NCBI GenBank assembly: GCA_020687485.1 | Contig: JAJEQR010000006.1 | Coordinates: forward strand, 1-64,000 | DNA: 64,000 nt | From: Hominifimenecus microfluidus | Lineage (GTDB): Bacteria; Bacillota; Clostridia; Lachnospirales; Lachnospiraceae | Reading direction: 5' to 3' | In this document: piece after piece, positions 12,168-20,676 of the stretch | How the letters are laid out: every line of letters starts with the position of its first letter | Position numbering within the stretch: position 1 is the first letter of the stretch | The notes under the pieces: generated by a model | Databases searched by the model: none | What the model was told of the DNA's origin: nothing | The model's input: the letters and a program-made list of their open reading frames with translations, nothing else | Program-made: the position numbers and the translations under genes

Positions 12168-13313
12168 ATGAAACGCAAATTATTAGGACTGATGATGGCA
12201 GCTGTCATGGTATTTGGCAATGCCGGCGCAGTATTGGCAGATGATGCCGGTACTCAGGGAGAGACGTATTATTTCCAGAAGGTGTATCAGCTGACCGGTG
12301 GTAATACAGATACGGCCAAGAGCCCGGCCGAGGAGTTCACTTTTGAGAGTAAGGATGCGGAAGCACAGGCAGGAAAAGCAAATCTGTATGCGGTTTCCGG
12401 AACCAGCTATAATGACACCAACACACCAGATAAAATCACAGAACTGGAAAGTCTTCCGGTAGGGAATTCCGCAGAAATTCCGGAATCAGTAAAAGCGATT
12501 AGTATTGGTTCTGTTTCTTATGCGGCAGGGGACGCGAAGGATATCGGAAACTTTAAAAATGTGGCGATTACTGTTCCGAAGGCAAGCAGCTATAAGAGCG
12601 TTGGTTATTATTACTATAAGTTCACAGAGAAAGCCGGAGATACCGCTGGTGTTACTTACAGCGGAGACGTAAATGTAGTGCGTGTTGCTGTTGTTAATGA
12701 GAATGAGCAGCTGAAAATTGGAGATGTACGTCTTTTTAATGAAAATGCAACGGCGAAAAAAGACAATGTAATTAACTCCTATTCTTCCGGCCGGTTAAAG
12801 GTAGTAAAATCTGTAACTGGTAATATGGGAGATCAAAACAAAGAGTTCGAAGTAACCATTACGTTCAACGCAGGAGACAAGAAGATCAAAGCACCGATCA
12901 ATATTGCAACCAATCATGCGGAATTGAATAATCCGACCGTTCTTAACCCGGCGGAAGGAGGCTCTTCGGAATTACAGATTAGCATTAAGGTAAAAAATGG
13001 AACATCCGTAGAATTTTCCAATCTTCCGGCAGGCGTTACCTATCAGGTAACTGAGACGCAGGCTGCCGGGTATGAAAACCCGGTATATCGCCTGAACGGA
13101 ACAGATGTTACAAATCCGAACGGAGCTGGCGTATCCGGAACAGTAACTGGTGGTGCAGAACCGAATATCACGATCGTAAACAGAAAAGATACGCAGATTG
13201 ATACTGGTATCTTTACAACATCGAATCTGCCGTATGCTCTCGTTCTTGCAGGCGTTGCAGTAGCAGCGGTATGGTTCTTTGCCGGTAAAAAACGCCGTAC
13301 AGAAGAGAAGTAA
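12168..13313 (+). CDS. backbone pilin, FctA/Spy0128-like
   Basis: This 381-residue major pilin has a signal peptide (cleavage near VLADDA) and two Ig-like domains of the Spy0128 (FctA) type. Likely intramolecular isopeptide bonds are Lys38-Asn203 with Glu154 in domain 1 (FQKVY, FTEK, VINSY), and Lys214-Asn338 with Glu296 in domain 2 (VVKSVTG, VTET, IVNRKD). These assignments are by pattern only. The C-terminus has a sorting signal QIDTGIFTTSN, a membrane stretch and KKRR. It would be polymerised by the adjacent class B sortase. A strong GAGGAG ribosome site precedes the ATG, fitting high expression. Confidence 0.9.
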   Translation: MKRKLLGLMMAAVMVFGNAGAVLADDAGTQGETYYFQKVYQLTGGNTDTAKSPAEEFTFESKDAEAQAGKANLYAVSGTSYNDTNTPDKITELESLPVGNSAEIPESVKAISIGSVSYAAGDAKDIGNFKNVAITVPKASSYKSVGYYYYKFTEKAGDTAGVTYSGDVNVVRVAVVNENEQLKIGDVRLFNENATAKKDNVINSYSSGRLKVVKSVTGNMGDQNKEFEVTITFNAGDKKIKAPINIATNHAELNNPTVLNPAEGGSSELQISIKVKNGTSVEFSNLPAGVTYQVTETQAAGYENPVYRLNGTDVTNPNGAGVSGTVTGGAEPNITIVNRKDTQIDTGIFTTSNLPYALVLAGVAVAAVWFFAGKKRRTEEK

Positions 13314-13322
13314 TCCAGGATT

Positions 13323-14069
13323 ATGAACCGAATGCTGTTGAAACTGCTCAATAAAATCCTGAATACGGCAATCGTGCTTGTGCTGCTTGTGACAGCATTG
13401 TATAGTTTCTACTGCATTTGGGATAACAACAGCATTTACGATGCGCCGGCGGAGCTTCAGAAAGAACTGAAGAGTCAAAGACCGGATGAGAGAAGCCCGT
13501 CCTTCGAGGAACTGTTGAAAGTGAATCCGGATGTGGCAGCCTGGGTGACGATGGAGGGAACACAAATTGACGATCCGATCGTTCAGGGAGAAGATAATCA
13601 GGAATATCTGAACAAAAATGTGTACGGAGAATATGCTCTGGCTGGGAGTCTTTTCCTGGATTCCAGATGTGACAGAACATTTCAGGGCTCTTACCAGCTG
13701 GTATATGGGCATCATATGGAGAAACACAGAATGTTTGGTGATCTGGATCTTTACCTGGATTCTCAGTTCTTTGAGAGTCATACGACCGGAACGTTAATGG
13801 TTCCCGGCAGAACGTATTCGCTGCAGATTCTTGCATCGATGAGGACAGAAGAATCAGACCATTTTATCTTTGATCCGGAACATTGTCTGTCGGAACCGGA
13901 ATCGTTCCGGCAGGTGATCTTGTCGAAAAGCGAATACATTCATGAGGGACTCTGGCAGGAATGGGAACAGGAACCGGAAAAATATTCCGTGCTGGCACTT
14001 AGCACTTGCTCCTCTGAAAAGGAAGAGGAGCGGATTGTAGTATTTGCGGTATATAAAAGCGGTGAATAG
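13323..14069 (+). CDS. class B sortase, pilus-type
   Basis: The 248-residue protein has an N-terminal membrane anchor (about 12-32) and a sortase B fold. Catalytic residues are His130 in YGHHM, Cys229 in LSTCSS and Arg237 in EERIVVFAV. The DLDLYLDSQFF and YSVLALSTC segments match SrtB enzymes. Sortases cleave a sorting motif between Thr and Gly and join the acyl-enzyme to an amine. In an operon with a backbone pilin this enzyme probably builds the pilus, as the class B SrtC1 does in streptococcal FCT-3 loci. Likely substrates are the TGIFT motifs of the two preceding surface proteins. It starts 9 bases after the pilin stop. Confidence 0.93.
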   Translation: MNRMLLKLLNKILNTAIVLVLLVTALYSFYCIWDNNSIYDAPAELQKELKSQRPDERSPSFEELLKVNPDVAAWVTMEGTQIDDPIVQGEDNQEYLNKNVYGEYALAGSLFLDSRCDRTFQGSYQLVYGHHMEKHRMFGDLDLYLDSQFFESHTTGTLMVPGRTYSLQILASMRTEESDHFIFDPEHCLSEPESFRQVILSKSEYIHEGLWQEWEQEPEKYSVLALSTCSSEKEEERIVVFAVYKSGE

Positions 14070-14118
14070 GTGATTTTATGGAGAAAGAAAATTCAGCGAC
14101 AGAAGGGAAGATAAAAAA

Positions 14119-14754
14119 ATGAAAAAGCGCAGCTTTTGGGCAGTGTTGGTTTTGGGGCTGTTTCTGTTGGCTGCGTTTCCCGCATATGCAGCAGAACAGA
14201 ATCATTTTACGTTGCCGCTTACCATTACCTGGGGGCAGGGAGGTCTGAACAGAGAAGAAACCTACCAGCTGACCTTAAAGGGGACGAATGAGATGTGTCC
14301 GATGCCGGCAGGCAGTCGGGAAGAGTACAGTTTGAAACTGAGTCCGGATGAAAGCATTTCTCAGCTACCGGAAATCACGTATCATGAGCCGGGAGATTAT
14401 CGGTATGTACTGGAGTTGACCAGGGAAGACGGGAAAAATATTACTGTTTATTATCTGCATATTATGGCAGTAAATGGGGAAAACGGAGAGATTTCTGTTT
14501 CATCTACTCTTCGGGAGAATGATCCGGAGGGGGCTAAAACAGATCAGATTATATTCGTAGATGCTGATCAGAAACAATCCGATCAGCCGGAAGAGCCTTC
14601 GGCTCCAGCAGAAAGTACCGGAAGTTCCGGAACAACCGGAAAAGTTCAGACCGGGGACAGGAATACAACTGTTACATGGTCTCTGTTGCTTCTGCTAAGC
14701 ATGTTTCTGCTGATAATACTTCGGACATATCAGAAAAAAATTCAAAATAGGTGA
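14119..14754 (+). CDS. FctB-like basal or minor pilin
   Basis: The 211-residue protein has a signal peptide (cleavage after AYA near residue 24) and one Spy0128/FctB-like Ig domain with the typical YHEPGDYRYVLELT segment. A Pro/Ser/Glu-rich linker follows, then a C-terminal anchor with the motif KVQTGD, a long hydrophobic stretch and a basic tail. The sorting motif differs from the TGIFT motif of the other two subunits, as expected for a basal pilin attached to the wall by a different sortase. It is the last gene of the operon, matching fctB in streptococci. AGGGA upstream supports the ATG at 14119. Confidence 0.82.
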   Translation: MKKRSFWAVLVLGLFLLAAFPAYAAEQNHFTLPLTITWGQGGLNREETYQLTLKGTNEMCPMPAGSREEYSLKLSPDESISQLPEITYHEPGDYRYVLELTREDGKNITVYYLHIMAVNGENGEISVSSTLRENDPEGAKTDQIIFVDADQKQSDQPEEPSAPAESTGSSGTTGKVQTGDRNTTVTWSLLLLLSMFLLIILRTYQKKIQNR

Positions 14755-14757
14755 ATG

Positions 14758-14805
14758 AAAAGGAGTGTGAAAACCTGATGCAAATGATGGTTTTACACTC
14801 CTTTT
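14758..14805 (+). terminator. terminator of the pilus operon
   Basis: AAAGGAGTGTGAAAACC pairs with GGTTTTACACTCCTTTT over 17 bp with one mismatch, around a 14-base loop. Confidence 0.9.
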
Positions 14806-14997
14806 ACAATAAATTTTCCTTCATGCCGTTTGTAGAAAAATAAGGGAGTATATAGATCCGACTTTTCATAGAAAGTTTATTTGCACTATACGAGGGGACA
14901 TGATAGAATAAAGCGATGGTTACGCAGCGGGAATAAACCGTGCGGGAACCAGACAGGGATGCCTGATACAGACAAAGATAAACGAGGAATGATTGTA

Positions 14998-16578
14998 ATG
15001 AATAATGATTATAGAGAAGTAATCGAAGACACAGAGGACGATAAGGCGACCACGGCGGATGCAGAATCGGCATCTGCCGTAAAGGATGCGGATCTGAACG
15101 ATATCCCGGAGAATACCGAAGCAATCACGGACAACGTGGCGTATGAAATGGATTCGGTCGAAGACGGAAGTTCGGATGATGCAGACGCACCCGAAAAAGG
15201 GGAAGACGGTGAAGTGATTCCCGGCGAGAATGACAGCGACGATTATGAGCGTCTGTGCAATATCTGCCGCCGCCCGGAGAGCAAGTGCGGACCGATCATT
15301 CAGATGCCTGGCGGAATCAACATCTGCAGTGAGTGTATGCAGAAGACGATGGATTCGCTCCAGAATGCGGATATTCCCGGCTTCGATATGAGCCGGATGC
15401 CGTTCAATATCAAGATGGTGGATCTGAGCCAGCTCGGTCCGATGGGAATGGAGATTCCGGAGCGTCAGCGCGTAAAGAAAAAGAAGAGTAAAAAGGAAGC
15501 ACCGAAGTTTTCTATGAAGGATGTACCTGCGCCGCATAAGATTAAGGCCATGCTGGATGAGTATGTTGTGGGTCAGGAGAAAGCGAAGAAGACAATATCT
15601 GTAGCAGTCTATAATCACTATAAGAGAATTGCCTCTGATAATTCTGATGGTGTAGAGATTGAGAAGTCCAACATGCTGCTGATCGGCCCGACCGGCAGCG
15701 GTAAGACCTACCTGGTAAAGACGCTGGCCAAACTGCTGAACGTGCCGCTTGCCATTGCGGATGCCACCTCTCTGACAGAAGCCGGATATATCGGTGATGA
15801 CATCGAGAGTGTGCTGTCCAAGCTTCTGGCGGCTGCCGGCAATGATGTGGAGAAGGCGGAACGCGGCATTGTATTTATCGATGAGATCGATAAGATCGCG
15901 AAGAAAAAGAATTCCAACAATCGTGACGTCAGCGGCGAGTCTGTGCAGCAGGAGCTCCTCAAGATGCTGGAAGGCAGCGTCATGGAGGTCCCGGTCGGTT
16001 CCGGTAGCAAGAATGCGATGGTTCCCATGACTACGATCGATACGAGAAATATTCTCTTCATCTGCGGAGGCGCTTTCCCGGATCTGGAGGATATCATCAA
16101 GGAACGTCTGACGGAGAAATCCACGATCGGTTTCCAGGCAGATCTGAAGGATCGTTTTGACAAGGAAGAGAACCTGATATCGCGGGTACAGATGGAGGAT
16201 CTGCGTCGCTTCGGTATGATTCCGGAGTTCCTGGGACGACTGCCAATCGTGGTTACGCTGGAAGCCCTGACGAAGGAGTTCCTGGTGCGTATCCTGCAGG
16301 AGCCGAAGAATGCAATCCTGAAGCAGTATGAGAAGCTGCTGGCGATGGATGAGGTTCAGCTTTCCTTCGATCCCGGCGCACTGGAAGTCATTGCGGAACA
16401 GGCGATGGCCAGGAAGACCGGTGCTCGTGCGCTTCGCGCGATTCTGGAAGAGTATATGCTGGATATCATGTACGAGATCCCGAAGGACCCGAATATTGGA
16501 AAGGTAACGATTACGAGAGATTATCTGGAGCATCATGGCGGCCCGAAGATTGAGCTGCGCACCCAGATGATTTTATAA
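14998..16578 (+). CDS. ClpX-like AAA+ unfoldase with acidic N-terminal extension
   Basis: ClpX unfolds proteins and feeds them to ClpP. From the ATG at 14998 (GAGGA 9 bases upstream) the product is 526 residues, about 100 longer than usual ClpX. Residues 1-82 are an acidic low-complexity extension. A zinc-binding domain follows with Cys87, Cys90, Cys110 and Cys113, then a Lys-rich linker (159-167). The AAA+ core has Walker A GPTGSGKT (230-237), pore loop GYIG (263-266), Walker B DEID (295-298) and an IGF loop (377-379) for ClpP docking. No tig or clpP is adjacent, so this is probably a second, paralogous ClpX. Upstream frames extend to 14881 but lack a ribosome site. Confidence 0.88.
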   Translation: MNNDYREVIEDTEDDKATTADAESASAVKDADLNDIPENTEAITDNVAYEMDSVEDGSSDDADAPEKGEDGEVIPGENDSDDYERLCNICRRPESKCGPIIQMPGGINICSECMQKTMDSLQNADIPGFDMSRMPFNIKMVDLSQLGPMGMEIPERQRVKKKKSKKEAPKFSMKDVPAPHKIKAMLDEYVVGQEKAKKTISVAVYNHYKRIASDNSDGVEIEKSNMLLIGPTGSGKTYLVKTLAKLLNVPLAIADATSLTEAGYIGDDIESVLSKLLAAAGNDVEKAERGIVFIDEIDKIAKKKNSNNRDVSGESVQQELLKMLEGSVMEVPVGSGSKNAMVPMTTIDTRNILFICGGAFPDLEDIIKERLTEKSTIGFQADLKDRFDKEENLISRVQMEDLRRFGMIPEFLGRLPIVVTLEALTKEFLVRILQEPKNAILKQYEKLLAMDEVQLSFDPGALEVIAEQAMARKTGARALRAILEEYMLDIMYEIPKDPNIGKVTITRDYLEHHGGPKIELRTQMIL

Positions 16579-16639
16579 TCCGTCATCTTTGGTGCATTCC
16601 GGCATATACTGCCTTAAAAGCAGCCGGGTGGTGCAGCAC

Positions 16640-18355
16640 ATGGCAATGAGTGAAGACGAAAAAGCCTGCAGAGAAAAAATTCTGTCGGAGGATTATCTGG
16701 ATCTGATCTTTGAATACCGGGCGCAGGAAGAAGAGAACAGGGAAGGCGAGCGAAATTATTGTATCGAAATCGTGGATGATCTGTACGCGATTGCGCATAT
16801 CAGTGCAGAAGAGCTGCCGCCGTACAGTGTATCCGCGTACGGATTTCGGACGATTCCAAGCCTGTTCAGTCTTCAGGATACCGGGAGTATGGCCGTGTCC
16901 GGGCTTCTTCGGGCACAGAATCAGCCGCTCCCTGATTTGCGGGGGCGGGGCATTCTGATAGGATTTATTGATACGGGTATTGACTATACACACCAGATAT
17001 TCCGGAATCCGGATGGAAGTACGAGGATTCTTTCGATTTGGGATCAGACAATTCAGAGCGAGAATCCGCCGGAAGGGCTTCTCTACGGAACGGAATATAC
17101 CGGAGAGCAGATCAATGAGGCGCTGCGGACGGCAGATCCCTTCGCCCTCGTTCCGACCCGCGATGAGGACGGGCACGGAACCTTTACCGCCGGAATTGCA
17201 GCAGGCAGTGAGATGGCCGATGGCAGTTTCATTGGGGCAGCGCCGGAAGCGTATCTGGCAGTGGTAAAACTAAAGACGGCGAAGCAGCGCCTGCGGGATT
17301 ATTATTTTCTCCCGGAGGACGCTGCGGTTTATCAGGAAACGGATATCATGATGGGTGTTCGTTTCCTTTTAAATTTACAGAGAAAGCGGCGGCTGCCGAT
17401 GGTGTTGTGCCTGGGACTGGGGACGAATACCGGCGGTCATGATGGTTATGCGCCGTTAGAGGAGGTACTGACCAGGATGACGAGCTTCCGGAACAGTGTT
17501 CCGGTAGTAGCCACGGGAAATGACGGGAATGAGGCACATCACTATCATGGGCGGATCGGTGCGGAGGAGGAGTATCAGGATGTGGAAATCCGTGTGCCGG
17601 ACGGATCGGCGGGATTTCGCATGGAATTCTGGGGACAGATGCTGGAGACTTATTCGATCGCCGTGATTTCTCCCGGCGGTGAGAGTGTACCGCCGCTTCC
17701 GCCGAGAAACGGGCGCAGCGAGGTATTCCGCTTTGTGCTGGAGCCTACGGTCGTGACGGTGGATTACAGTCTGGCAATTACGCGCTCCGGCAGTCAGCTG
17801 ATCTCACTGGGATTCGAGAAGCCGACGGCGGGAATCTGGCGGCTGCGGGTGTTCAATACCGCGCGAACCCGCGGAGAATATCATATGTGGCTTCCGATTG
17901 CCGCTCAGGTGGAGGATGGGACGGAGTTCCTTCGCCCCGACCCGGAGGTGACGCTGGCGATACCGGCGACTTCAGCCGGAGCGATTACGACAGGCGGTTA
18001 CAATCACAGAAACGACAGCTTTTATATCGCTTCCGGCCGCGGCTACACACGAACCGGAGTGATCAAACCGGCGCTGGCTTCCCCCTGTGTGGACGTTTAT
18101 GGCCCTCTGCCGGGAGGCCGGTACGGCAAACGCACCGGAACCAGCGTGGCTGCTGCGCATCTGGCCGGAGCTGTGGCCGATCTTCTCGGGTGGGGGCTGG
18201 CGCAGGACAATGCCAGAGGCATGGACAGCAATGTGGCGCGGGCTTACCTGATTCGGGGCGCCCGGCGCCTGGATGGAGTCTTCTACCCCAATCCGGAGAC
18301 CGGTTATGGCCTGTTGGATCTGTATGGAATCTTTCAGAAGCTGATTTCATACTAA
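16640..18355 (+). CDS. S8 family (subtilisin-like) serine peptidase
   Basis: The 571-residue protein has the full catalytic triad: Asp111 in IGFIDTGID, His179 in DGHGTFTAGIAAG and Ser502 in GKRTGTSVAAAHLAG. The oxyanion Asn is in VVATGNDGN. No signal peptide is visible, as in clostridial S8 enzymes of the Csp-related group. An inserted beta domain lies between the His and Ser parts (about 310-440). The ATG at 16640 follows GGGTGG by 7 bases; a longer frame back to 16589 lacks support. It begins 61 bases after the ClpX-like gene. A shared role in protein turnover is possible but unproven. Confidence 0.93.
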   Translation: MAMSEDEKACREKILSEDYLDLIFEYRAQEEENREGERNYCIEIVDDLYAIAHISAEELPPYSVSAYGFRTIPSLFSLQDTGSMAVSGLLRAQNQPLPDLRGRGILIGFIDTGIDYTHQIFRNPDGSTRILSIWDQTIQSENPPEGLLYGTEYTGEQINEALRTADPFALVPTRDEDGHGTFTAGIAAGSEMADGSFIGAAPEAYLAVVKLKTAKQRLRDYYFLPEDAAVYQETDIMMGVRFLLNLQRKRRLPMVLCLGLGTNTGGHDGYAPLEEVLTRMTSFRNSVPVVATGNDGNEAHHYHGRIGAEEEYQDVEIRVPDGSAGFRMEFWGQMLETYSIAVISPGGESVPPLPPRNGRSEVFRFVLEPTVVTVDYSLAITRSGSQLISLGFEKPTAGIWRLRVFNTARTRGEYHMWLPIAAQVEDGTEFLRPDPEVTLAIPATSAGAITTGGYNHRNDSFYIASGRGYTRTGVIKPALASPCVDVYGPLPGGRYGKRTGTSVAAAHLAGAVADLLGWGLAQDNARGMDSNVARAYLIRGARRLDGVFYPNPETGYGLLDLYGIFQKLISY

Positions 18356-18427
18356 GATCGCAGAACAGACGGTATCATCCGGTTTTGGAATGTTGCTTTC
18401 CTGAGGAGAACAAAAAATTCGTGTGGT

Positions 18428-18880
18428 TTACGATTCCGGGAAGAAAAACGCGCCGATCAGGATCAGAAAGCTTCCGATGAAGATGCAGAAGTCAGAGATA
18501 TTGAAGACGACGTTTCGGATGGGCTTCAGAGCGAATTTCAGATAATCCACCACATAGCCGCGTGTCAGGTGGTCGCATACATTGCTGGAAGCGCCGCCGA
18601 TCATCAGCGCGCCGCCCAACTTCAGCGGGCCGCCGGAGTGGCGCAGCGAGAGCAGGTACCAGGCAATCAGCCCGGCAAAGCCCAGGGAGGTAATTCCTTT
18701 AACCATGGCCGGGTTTTTATCTCCGGTATTCATCATCATTCCTTTATTATGGGAACGGCAGATTGTGACTTTGCCTCTGGCAAAGCTTTTCGGGAGCTCT
18801 GTCTCTTCTGCCTGTTCAATTTTTCTTTTAATTAGAGTGTCCGCAGTAAAAATACCGCCGATCAGAGGGAGTGAAAACAT
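18428..18880 (-). CDS. lspA: divergent signal peptidase II (LspA) homologue
   Basis: LspA removes signal peptides from prolipoproteins in the membrane. The 150-residue product has four hydrophobic segments. The two catalytic Asp motifs are NVCDHLTRGYVVDY and FNISDFCIFIG. It is divergent: the usual NxxDR is NVCDH and the usual HNxGAAFG is HNKGMMMN. The start at 18880 has GGAGG upstream on the minus strand. It is convergent with the S8 peptidase gene, and nothing else lies in the 72 bases between them. Confidence 0.8.
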   Translation of the reverse strand: MFSLPLIGGIFTADTLIKRKIEQAEETELPKSFARGKVTICRSHNKGMMMNTGDKNPAMVKGITSLGFAGLIAWYLLSLRHSGGPLKLGGALMIGGASSNVCDHLTRGYVVDYLKFALKPIRNVVFNISDFCIFIGSFLILIGAFFFPES

Positions 18881-18914
18881 AAGAAAACCTCCATGGAAAG
18901 CTGAAAAATATTTC

Positions 18915-18942
18915 ACAGTCCGGAAGATTCCGGGCTGTTTTT
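18915..18942. terminator. GC-rich hairpin with T-run upstream of lspA
   Basis: ACAG-CCGGAA pairs with TTCCGG-CTGT and is followed on the plus strand by TTTTCTTT. On the minus strand it lies in the leader of lspA. It may terminate a lost plus-strand gene; its current role is unclear. Confidence 0.45.
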
Positions 18943-18992
18943 CTTTATATCCAGTGTAACATGGCAGTCTGGAAACCACAACAGAAACTTTT

Positions 18993-19220
18993 TTGACGAT
19001 TTTTATACTTTTGGGAAAAAAACTCTTTATTCAGGCGCTGAACGCTGTATCTCTGAGCATTGAGAAGGGAGAATTTATTTGCCTGCCCGGTCCAAACGGA
19101 TGCGGCAAAACAACGTTTTTGAACGCGTGTTTCCCGTGCGGGCACGGGGAAGCGCCCTCGACAAACCTCTCTTCTTATGCTACACTGAACTGGCACGGTA
19201 AAACTTGCAATAAAGCATAA
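18993..19220 (+). pseudogene. remnant of an ABC transporter ATP-binding protein
   Basis: The frame encodes only the start of an ABC ATPase: AVSLSIEKGEFICLPGPNG leads into a Walker A of the form GPNGCGKTT, and then similarity stops after about 15 more residues. Q-loop, signature and Walker B are missing. Translation then runs into unrelated residues (CGHGEAPSTNLSS). It is a decayed fragment between two intact genes, and suggests a deletion here. Confidence 0.7.
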
Positions 19221-19241
19221 AGGAAGGAAGAAAATCCATAT

Positions 19242-19877
19242 ATGAAACACCTTAAACACATCCTGTCAGGTTTCATCCTGACATTCCTCCTAATCTCTTT
19301 CTCTGTTATGACCGTTCTGAACTTCCGTCCGCTGTACTATTTTGATATTGGATACCTGAACATCAGCCAGACCTCCGGTTATTCAGAAGAAGAGATCCGT
19401 GAGAACTATGATGCGCTGATTGATTACAATAATTTCTGGGGACCGGATCGTCTGGAATTCCCCACGCTTGCCATGTCAGAGAACGGAAGAACCCATTTTG
19501 AAGAAGTAAAGGTTATCTTCGTTGCTCTGGAATATTCCGCCATCGTCTGCAGCGTACTTTCTGGCATAATTATCCTCTGGATGCACCGGAAGCGAGAGAA
19601 GGAATATCTTCTCTATACATCCATTCTCAGCATTGCGCTTCCCATCATCCTTGGAATCGGCATCGCCGTCAACTGGGAATGGTTCTTTGTCATGTTCCAC
19701 CATATTTTCTTTCAGAACGACTACTGGATCTTCTACGCAGACACTGACCCGGTCATCACGATTCTCCCGGATGCTTTCTTTATGCACTGCGCTATAGCAA
19801 TCCTGGCGATGGTAATCCTAGGAAGCGTAATCTGCGCCATCTGTTACTTTAAAAGAAAGGCGAAGAACCGCAACTGA
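19242..19877 (+). CDS. TIGR01906 (DUF1461) family integral membrane protein
   Basis: The 211-residue protein has four predicted membrane segments (about 9-30, 90-112, 123-145 and 178-200). The extracytoplasmic loop after the first carries NYDALIDYNNFW, typical of the family. The family is common in Firmicutes, and its function is unknown. GGAAGG before the start supports the ATG at 19242. It is the last clearly chromosomal gene before the left att repeat of the element. Confidence 0.85.
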   Translation: MKHLKHILSGFILTFLLISFSVMTVLNFRPLYYFDIGYLNISQTSGYSEEEIRENYDALIDYNNFWGPDRLEFPTLAMSENGRTHFEEVKVIFVALEYSAIVCSVLSGIIILWMHRKREKEYLLYTSILSIALPIILGIGIAVNWEWFFVMFHHIFFQNDYWIFYADTDPVITILPDAFFMHCAIAILAMVILGSVICAICYFKRKAKNRN

Positions 19878-20017
19878 AAAAATACGGCAATAGAACGTCT
19901 GTGCTTTTTTGTTAAAACACTGCACATGAAAACAGAAAACGGCAACGAAGATACAGTAAATTTCACAAAAATTCAGAATAGTATACACAAAAACAGCCAA
20001 CAAAAACTTTCACAAAA

Positions 20018-20038
20018 AATTAGCACTCACCTCTTGAT
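20018..20038. repeat. left attachment repeat (attL)
   Basis: A 21-bp core with the sequence TTAGCACTCACCTCTTGAT at its end is repeated exactly at 47628-47648. Similarity continues about 10 bases further left with one indel (TTCACAAAA). The left flank contains no part of the P-type ATPase gene that touches the right repeat. Confidence 0.85.
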
Positions 20039-20146
20039 AATGGAAGTCGATTTTTGTCCTGTCTTGTGTATCCTAGAAGTGCCTGTTTTACAGGCTTTCC
20101 GGGGCATCAGTCATTTTGTCTGGTATTGTAAAGCAGTGTCAGATTT

Positions 20147-20175
20147 GTCGTAAATGTCGTAAATTTGTGGTCAAA
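20147..20175. promoter_or_regulatory. probable integrase arm-type sites, left end
   Basis: Two GTCGTAAA motifs followed by TTGTGGTCAAAA resemble the motifs at the right end (47471-47545). Such repeats at both ends are expected of Tn916-type integrase arm sites. The region 19878-20205 holds no gene that can be supported; GCCTGTTTTACAGGC near 20081-20096 is a small hairpin. Confidence 0.45.
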
Positions 20176-20205
20176 AAATGATGAGAAATGGAGAGTGCTA
20201 ATAAA

Positions 20206-20553
20206 ATGGAATTAACGTATACAAATGTAAATGGATATCTGATCCCGAATCTCACCTATAAATCCGGTGAGCAGATGGAGCAACTTGGCAAGTATGGTTT
20301 TCTTCGCAGAGATTATCTGAAAAACCATCGAAATTCAACCTATCAGGTGATGCTTCTGCAGGATACGATTAGAGAGCATCTTCTGGAAGTGGACAAGGCA
20401 GCCAGGGAACGGGAAGAAGTGATTCTGAAACAGTTGGAAGAAAAAGAACCACTGCCGGATAAGGAGAAAGATCAGATGGCATGGGTAAGAGCTGCCAATC
20501 AGCACAGAGCGATTGCAGAAGAGATTATCCTGAAAGAATTGATTTATGCATAA
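20206..20553 (+). CDS. TnpV family transposon-encoded protein
   Basis: The 115-residue product (MELTYTNVNGYLIPNL...) matches the TnpV family found in clostridial mobile elements. The N-terminal motif is GYLIPNL and a helical region carries LGKYGFLRRDYLKNHR. The function is not established. An earlier in-frame ATG at 20188 is possible; GGAG at 20190 favours 20206. It is the first gene inside the left end. A hairpin terminator follows. Confidence 0.8.
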   Translation: MELTYTNVNGYLIPNLTYKSGEQMEQLGKYGFLRRDYLKNHRNSTYQVMLLQDTIREHLLEVDKAAREREEVILKQLEEKEPLPDKEKDQMAWVRAANQHRAIAEEIILKELIYA

Positions 20554-20611
20554 GGATTGCCAGTAACTAATCTGGCAGGTAACTGATAAAAATAGAATAT
20601 TGTGAGCGAAG

Positions 20612-20647
20612 TAAGACGTGAGTCATAAGATATGGCTTGCGTCTTTT
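20612..20647 (+). terminator. terminator after tnpV
   Basis: AAGACG-TGAG pairs with CTTG-CGTCTT and is followed by a T-rich run before the next gene. Confidence 0.65.
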
Positions 20648-20676
20648 TCTTTTGAACTGGAAAGGAGGATGGGAGC

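Noticed and set aside
14920..16536. 538-residue frame on the minus strand
   Set aside because: Reverse shadow of the ClpX-like gene.
17887..18480. 197-residue plus-strand frame at the end of the S8 peptidase
   Set aside because: Overlaps the catalytic Ser region in another frame and has no domain.
20019..20201. Functional CIRCE operator at the left end
   Set aside because: The two half-sites are 164 bases apart instead of nine, so it cannot be a normal HrcA operator; kept only as an observation on the att core.
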